In this document: piece by piece, positions 32,727 through 37,029 of the stretch
Numbering within the stretch: the stretch's first letter is position 1
Layout: every line of letters starts with the position of its first letter
From: Magnetococcales bacterium
GTDB lineage: Bacteria; Pseudomonadota; Magnetococcia; Magnetococcales; DC0425bin3
Direction of reading: 5' to 3'
NCBI GenBank assembly: GCA_015228935.1
Contig: JADGCO010000040.1
Coordinates: 1-37,029, forward strand
Length of the DNA stretch: 37,029 nt
Made by a program: the position numbers and the translations under genes
The notes under the pieces: model-generated
Database searches by the model: none
What the model saw: only the letters and a program-made list of their open reading frames with translations
What the model was told of the DNA's origin: nothing

Positions 32727-32983
32727 CACACACTCTCCGCATGGATCTGATCATATTGGTCGTGGGTTCCGACAAACCGGACGTACACGATGCTGTAGGG
32801 ATAGTTGATCTTCACGACCAACCGGTACTTGTTGCCAGCCATGTTGAAAACAACCCGATTTCCCGTGAGGAAGCTGGCATGGCGGAATTGGTTCTTGACA
32901 TCGGCAGGGGTTTTCCAGTCTGCCTGGGCCACAAGGGCATGCCAAGCTTCAAGGGCACCCTTGCAATCCAGGTTGGCCTTCCT
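32726..32983 (-). pseudogene. higB: HigB-type toxin, N-terminally truncated
   Basis: The open frame reads ALEAWHALVAQADWKTPADV, then NRVVFNMAGNKYRLVVKINY and VYVRFVGTHDQYDQIHAESV. This is the HigB mRNA-interferase core and C terminus, including the late GTHxxYD region. The first 20 or so residues of the family are missing: a stop at 32984 closes the frame, and an IS1-like transposase starts in the opposite direction at 32991. An insertion has probably removed the start codon and promoter. Confidence 0.75.
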
Positions 32984-32990
32984 TCAACCT

Positions 32991-33302
32991 ATGGGGGAGA
33001 CCGTCAGGATTGCATGCAAACGGTGTTCGTCTGAGTCCATTGTCAGGAATGGCGTAGTCCGAGGCCAGCAGCGATATCGGTGCCGAAGGTGTGCGCTGAA
33101 TTTTGTTGATGGCGACCGGCGTGTGGATGACAATCTGCACATCAAGCGTGCATTGGCAGTGGTCCTGTATTCCATTGGCAAGGCCTCATTCAACATGCTG
33201 GGGCATATTTTTGGTGTCTCACGCTCCTTGACGTACCGTCGGATCAAAAAGGATGCGGATAAGCCGCACCAAAGTCGTTTCAAAGAATGTCACCATGGTT
33301 GA
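32991..33302 (+). pseudogene. IS1-like transposase, N-terminal part (InsA type)
   Basis: 103 codons from ATG 32991. The zinc-ribbon start IACKRCSSESIVRNGVVRGQ then QRYRCRRCALNFVDGDRR is followed by ALAVVLYSIGKASFNMLGHI and FGVSRSLTYRRIKKDA. This is the DNA-binding InsA part of IS1-family elements. The catalytic InsB part is not found: the sequence turns into unrelated DNA after about 33280. It lies head to head with the truncated higB. Confidence 0.7.
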
Positions 33303-33506
33303 TGCCTCCATCGAACTATGGCTCGCCCTCACCACGCCGGACATCTTCCACGTCTATCAGCACACTTTTTTATCTATGCTTTAGGTGAACACTCTCCAAT
33401 TATTAAATCTGAAATCCGGTGACACCATACCTGTTTCCCTTATAGCCATAATCTGGGCGCAGGCCGGTCTGGATGACCGGTTGATCAGTCCCGGAGATCA
33501 TACCCT
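33303..33506. other. Intergenic with a repeat copy
   Basis: No gene seen. It contains the inverted long-form family B repeat at 33415-33452. Confidence 0.5.
33415..33452 (-). repeat. Dispersed repeat family B, long form (distant inverted copy)
   Basis: On the minus strand it reads TTATGGCTATAAGGGAAACA then GGTATGGTGTCACCGGATTT. The same module flanks the AT-rich genes 30 kb away. Confidence 0.75.
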
Positions 33507-34487
33507 GTGAGGTTCTTCTTCGCCATGAACGCCCATGACCTTGGCTACAGCAAGCTGTTTTCCCATGCCCTGATGATGCAAGATCTTGTGGCAGGTTTCA
33601 TCCACGAGGAATGGGTGGCCGGACTGGATTTCAGCACGCTGGAGAAGGTGAATCCGATCTATGTGACGGATGACTTCCGCAAGAGGATCGATGATCTGGT
33701 CTGGAAAATCCGTTGGCAGGGGACGGATCGCTGGATTTTCATCTACCTGATCCTGGAGCCGCAATCCACGGTCGATGACATCATGGCCGTGCGCAACGCA
33801 CTGTACGAGATGCTGCTTTACCAGGATCTGCGCCAATCCGGGAAAATTCTGGAAGGTCAAAAATTCCCACCCGTTGTTCCAGTCGTTCTGTATAATGGTT
33901 CGCAAAGGTGGACAGCGGCAATGGATGTGACCGACCTGATCGAGGAGTCCCCGCCCGGTCTGGAAGCCTACCGCCCGCGTATGCGCTATTTACTGGTGGA
34001 CGCGCATCGGTATCAGGAAGGCGAACTGAAGTCCATGCGAAATGTCGTGGCAGCATTGTTCAGATTGGAGAAGAGCCGCCGTCTGGAAGATGTCCGTCAG
34101 GTGCTTGAGGAGTTGGATGCGTGGCTGAATCGTCCAGAGCAACGGGAACTACGCCGGGCGTTCGCAAAATGGTTGAGTCGGATCTTGTTGCCACGACTGG
34201 CAAAAAAGAATGTGCCCATCCCGGAGGCCATGCCGGAGATGGATGACCTGGAGGAGGTACGTACCATGTTGGCAGAAACTGCGGAAGGATGGACGAGGGA
34301 GTGGAAACGGGAAGGCCGTCATGATGGCAATGTCGATATGCTGCTGAAACAGATGCGCCGCAAATTTGGCCAGACACCAGACTGGGTGGCTGAAAAAGTG
34401 AGGGCGGCGAATCTGGAACAGATCGAGATCTGGAGTGACAATTTCGTCTTCGCCAACTCGGTGGACGAGGTCTTTGCGTCTTGGTGA
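33507..34487 (+). CDS. Rpn/YhgA-type PD-(D/E)XK nuclease, transposase_31 family
   Basis: 326 residues from GTG 33507; ATG 33525 is the alternative start. The opening HDLGYSKLFSHALMMQDLV, then DDLVWKIRWQGTDRWIFIYL and ILEPQSTVDDIMAVRNALYE, carries the PD-(D/E)XK core of recombination-promoting nucleases (ExQ motif within LEPQS). PPVVPVVLYNGSQRW and MRYLLVDAHRYQ follow. The C-terminal region is variable, with a helical EGWTREWKREGRHDGNVDML and QMRRKFGQTPDWV, as seen in related proteins. Rpn nucleases cut DNA and raise recombination. They are often multi-copy and vary at their C terminus. A partial second copy starts right at its stop codon. Confidence 0.85.
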   Translation: MRFFFAMNAHDLGYSKLFSHALMMQDLVAGFIHEEWVAGLDFSTLEKVNPIYVTDDFRKRIDDLVWKIRWQGTDRWIFIYLILEPQSTVDDIMAVRNALYEMLLYQDLRQSGKILEGQKFPPVVPVVLYNGSQRWTAAMDVTDLIEESPPGLEAYRPRMRYLLVDAHRYQEGELKSMRNVVAALFRLEKSRRLEDVRQVLEELDAWLNRPEQRELRRAFAKWLSRILLPRLAKKNVPIPEAMPEMDDLEEVRTMLAETAEGWTREWKREGRHDGNVDMLLKQMRRKFGQTPDWVAEKVRAANLEQIEIWSDNFVFANSVDEVFASW

Positions 34488-34565
34488 GGCACTTCTTTGC
34501 CATGAACGCCCATGACCTTGGATACAGCATGCTGTTTTCCCATACCCTGATGATGCAAGATTTGG
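34481..34565 (+). pseudogene. 5' remnant of a second Rpn gene
   Basis: GTG 34484 overlaps the stop of the first gene (GTGA). It encodes RHFFAMNAHDLGYSMLFSHT and LMMQDL, nearly the same as the start of the complete gene. After about 34563 the similarity ends abruptly. Only about 80 bases of the copy remain. Confidence 0.8.
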
Positions 34566-34701
34566 CCATGATCATCGTTTGGGCCACAAGGCAAAATTCC
34601 CGGTTCTCCTGCTTCGCAACATGTTGGGAAGAGAAGGAAATTTACGACTGGTTCCCGGATTGTCAGCCAGATTATCCCAAACGATAATCAAGGCCTCAGA
34701 A

Positions 34702-35595
34702 ATGGACAACAAAACCGAAATAATCAACAAAATCGAAACCATTGTCCAGGAGGATGTTGGACGAAATATCAAGGATTTATGCCAGGCTGCCCAAGGTGGC
34801 TTGCATGCCATGGCGCACTCCCTGCTGCACGCCAAAACACCCTGTGTGGGGATCATGACAGGCTTTTTCATACCCGATGGCAGGCCTCCGGCGGGCGAGA
34901 CGGATGGTCCTCTCGGGGCTGCCTTGCTGCTGGCCGGACTTCAAAAAATGGGTATCGCGTGTCGCCTGCTGACCGATGCACCTTGTGCAGCACTCTGCAA
35001 GGCGGCCCTGCAAGGGGCGCAGGTGACCGTTCCCATCGATATCATCAGCAACCATTTTTCTCCCGAAATGGCCAAAAAAGCCTGGCACCAGGCAGGCATG
35101 ACGCACGTATTGGCCATTGAACGCTGTGGCAAAAGCAGGGATGGCACCTATCGCAATATGCGAGGAGAGGATATCCGTTCCCACACGGCATCCCTGGATG
35201 AGGTATTTACCGGGGGTGCCTGGGTCAAGTTGGCCATCGGCGACGGGGGAAACGAAATCGGCATGGGATCCATACCAAGGGAGGTCATCTCCCGATGTGT
35301 TGCCAAGGGGGCGGTGATCGCCAGCGTCACGCCGGCAGACATTCTGCTTGTCACCGGCGTCTCCAATTGGGGAGGATATGCCCTGCTGGGTGCCCTGGCC
35401 ATGATGCACGAGGCGTGGCGTGCAACCGTTCTTGATGTATTAACCATTGAAAATCATGACCGTATATTGAAGTCCATGGTCAAGCATGGTCCGGCGGTTG
35501 ATGGTGTCACCCTCAAGAGAAGCATGAGTGTGGATGGCTTGCCTTTGGAAAAACATCATGCCATACTGCTGAAGGTCAGGAAAATTGTGGAATAG
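34702..35595 (+). CDS. DUF4392 protein, D-glutamate cyclase-like
   Basis: 297 residues. ATG 34702 has AAGG 8 bases upstream; an upstream TTG in the same frame is less likely. Recognised by VGIMTGFFIPDGRPPAGETD then GPLGAALLLAGLQKMGI, LAIERCGKSRDGTYRNMRGE, WVKLAIGDGGNEIGMGSIPR, ASVTPADILLVTGVSNWGGY and ALLGALAMM. This is the DUF4392 domain, found in mammalian DGLUCY, which converts D-glutamate to 5-oxo-D-proline. The bacterial proteins are mostly uncharacterised. It is followed immediately by murL, so a link to D-glutamate is supported by both family and context. Substrate and direction here are inferred. Confidence 0.85.
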   Translation: MDNKTEIINKIETIVQEDVGRNIKDLCQAAQGGLHAMAHSLLHAKTPCVGIMTGFFIPDGRPPAGETDGPLGAALLLAGLQKMGIACRLLTDAPCAALCKAALQGAQVTVPIDIISNHFSPEMAKKAWHQAGMTHVLAIERCGKSRDGTYRNMRGEDIRSHTASLDEVFTGGAWVKLAIGDGGNEIGMGSIPREVISRCVAKGAVIASVTPADILLVTGVSNWGGYALLGALAMMHEAWRATVLDVLTIENHDRILKSMVKHGPAVDGVTLKRSMSVDGLPLEKHHAILLKVRKIVE

Positions 35596-35608
35596 CGCAG
35601 ATTGGCAT

Positions 35609-36943
35609 ATGAAATACGAAGAATTTATCTTTAAGCATTACATGTATGAGAAAAGCAGCGGCATTCTTCGCATGGTTTATGAATATAAAAACGGTCCATC
35701 CTTCGAAGAAGTCGTCTCGTTTCCAATCAATGACAAAAAACTCTCCCATGACACTGAGAGAGCATTGGATCAGGCATTCCGTCTCATTTTTTTGTTGTCA
35801 GGAATCAGTTATTACAAGGCCTACGTCCCGGCACGACTCCGCTGCCAGGCCTTTCCGCTGGGACCCGCCATGGCTGGTTTTTTCCAAAAGGTCTATCTCC
35901 ATGGTCTTGGTGAATTTGCCTTTCGGAATCAATTGAACCTGCAAGATCGCATCCATTTTGTCTGTGACAAGGTCCAGGCCGATCCTCCCGTTGCCCTGAA
36001 TGCATCAAGATGCCTTCTGGTCCCCGTCGGTGGAGGAAAAGACTCCATCGTTACCTTGGAAACCCTGCGACAGGCAGGAGAGAAGATGATCATGTTTGCC
36101 CTGGGCACACACGGCGGTGTCGCAGCACCAATCCAGGATACGTTTGCAGAGTCCGGCCTGCCCTGTTTGCTTGCCAAACGAACCATTGCAAAAAACCTGC
36201 TCGAATTGAACAAACTCGATGCATTGAACGGACATATTCCGATTACCGCCATCATCAGCAGCATTGCCGTGGCCACGGCCATTCTCCATGAATTGAACGG
36301 GGTCGTGTTGTCCAATGAACATTCGGCCAGTGCGCCAAACCTGTCCATGGATGGTTTTGCTGTGAATCACCAGTACAGCAAATCCCTTGACTTCGAAATT
36401 GATTTTTCGGACTACATACACAATTATTTATCGCCCGATCTTGCATATTTTTCACTGCTCCGCCCACTGGCAGAGGCCGAAATCACCCGCAGATTCGCCA
36501 GGCTGGAAAACTATCACCAGAAATTTCGCAGTTGCAACGCAGCCTTTCGCCAGGATCCCGGCCAAAGGGAAAAATATTGGTGCTGCAACTGCCCAAAATG
36601 TCGTTTTGTTTTCCTGGCCCTTGCGCCGTTTATCGACAGGGAAAAACTTGTGCAAATATTTCAAAAAAATCTGCTGGATGATAACAGCCAGATTGCAGGA
36701 TACAACGAACTCTGCGGTGTATCAGCCCACAAACCCTTTGAATGTGTCGGGGAAATCGAAGAGAGCGTCCTGCTGATGCAAAAATTGCATCGTATGCAGG
36801 CTTGGTGTCGTGATGTGGTCGTCAATACAGTCGGTCAGGCCACAGAAATGAACGATTCTGATTTTCATGGCAAGTATCAGGCGCTTTTCCAGACCAGGCA
36901 TCGGCACAGACTTTCAGATCATTTCATGAAAATTCTGGATTAA
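35609..36943 (+). CDS. murL: UDP-MurNAc-L-Ala-L-Glu epimerase
   Basis: 444 residues from ATG 35609. TTG 35585, overlapping the previous gene and with AGGA nearby, is an alternative start. MurL hallmarks are LLVPVGGGKDSIVTLETL (a PP-loop-like ATP site near residues 137-154), VVLSNEHSASAPN, then YWCCNCPKCRFVFLALAPF (Cys cluster near 325-331) and a C-terminal CGVSAHKPFECVGE. In Xanthomonas, MurD2 adds L-Glu to UDP-MurNAc-L-Ala and MurL epimerises it to D-Glu with ATP, replacing glutamate racemase MurI. The matching MurD2 is not in the window. The adjacent DUF4392 gene may act on free D-glutamate. Family assignment is strong; pathway role in this organism is inferred. Confidence 0.85.
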   Translation: MKYEEFIFKHYMYEKSSGILRMVYEYKNGPSFEEVVSFPINDKKLSHDTERALDQAFRLIFLLSGISYYKAYVPARLRCQAFPLGPAMAGFFQKVYLHGLGEFAFRNQLNLQDRIHFVCDKVQADPPVALNASRCLLVPVGGGKDSIVTLETLRQAGEKMIMFALGTHGGVAAPIQDTFAESGLPCLLAKRTIAKNLLELNKLDALNGHIPITAIISSIAVATAILHELNGVVLSNEHSASAPNLSMDGFAVNHQYSKSLDFEIDFSDYIHNYLSPDLAYFSLLRPLAEAEITRRFARLENYHQKFRSCNAAFRQDPGQREKYWCCNCPKCRFVFLALAPFIDREKLVQIFQKNLLDDNSQIAGYNELCGVSAHKPFECVGEIEESVLLMQKLHRMQAWCRDVVVNTVGQATEMNDSDFHGKYQALFQTRHRHRLSDHFMKILD

Positions 36944-36993
36944 AGAGTGTAAGAGGCTGTCTAACAACTTGTTTATTTCGAAAAAAAACGAAT

Positions 36994-37029
36994 GAAAAAC
37001 TGGGATGGAGGTCCAGGAGGAAGGGCTGT
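36994..37029. repeat. Hairpin repeat at window end
   Basis: GAAAAACTGGGATGGAGGTC then CAGGAGGAAGGGCTGT matches, inverted and with one mismatch, the repeat at 24315-24350. The window stops in the middle of the palindrome. Just before it (36950-36975) GAGGCTGTCTAACAACTT looks like an IS-end type sequence, but no element follows. Confidence 0.8.

Overview
The window reads as one chromosomal contig of a moderately GC-rich proteobacterium (Pseudomonadota). Separate HisI and HisE, a yqeY-dnaG-rpoD-tRNA block and type I secretion parts fit that. A deep alphaproteobacterial or Magnetococcales-like lineage is possible, but the sequence alone does not settle it. Both ends lie inside repeated DNA: the first 55 bases are an inverted copy of an internal stretch, and the last 36 bases match a hairpin repeat near 24.3 kb. 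The window may therefore be an assembly contig broken at repeats.

Layout. 1-3.9 kb is an accessory zone. It holds the end of an IS3-type element, a dense mosaic of short repeats, and two AT-rich genes (an unrecognised 399-residue protein and a DUF2441-like protein) separated and bracketed by copies of one dispersed repeat. 3.9-4.55 kb is a VapBC toxin-antitoxin pair. 4.58-11.74 kb is a housekeeping block on the minus strand: hisF-hisI-hisE-hinT, a terminator, then yqeY-dnaG-rpoD and a CAU-anticodon tRNA that looks like tRNA-Ile2. HisE carries a C-terminal PilZ (cyclic-di-GMP-binding type) domain, which is the most unusual protein architecture here. 11.75-17.1 kb is a graveyard: IS remnants, a frameshifted transposase, Mu-like phage genes including a head-protein fragment with an ADP-ribosyltransferase domain, a CinA-like gene with a damaged start, a truncated LigB-type dioxygenase, and small membrane ORFs carrying a 77-bp tandem duplication.

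17.4-24.1 kb is a compact plus-strand operon: a TolC-type outer membrane channel with a C-terminal SPOR domain, a Hanks-type kinase fused to an FGE/SUMF1-like domain, an HlyD-type adaptor and a class II aldolase-like protein. The last three genes overlap by a few bases. No ABC transporter is present. 24.1-26.1 kb holds tandem and hairpin repeats and a secreted protein of unknown function.

26.2-30.8 kb is a stress or proteostasis island: two YfdX paralogues (one with a signal peptide), a DnaK substrate-binding-domain fragment, a CbpA-type J protein and an Hsp20. The YfdX pair plus small heat-shock protein recalls the transmissible stress-tolerance (heat-resistance) islands. 30.9-34.6 kb is again mixed: a pyrimidine-dimer glycosylase, a decayed methyltransferase, a HigA antitoxin whose HigB partner is truncated next to an IS1-like fragment, and an Rpn/YhgA-type nuclease with the start of a second copy behind it. 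34.7-36.9 kb ends the window with a DUF4392 (D-glutamate cyclase-like) protein followed directly by MurL, the epimerase that makes D-glutamate within a peptidoglycan precursor. Together they form a probable D-glutamate module.
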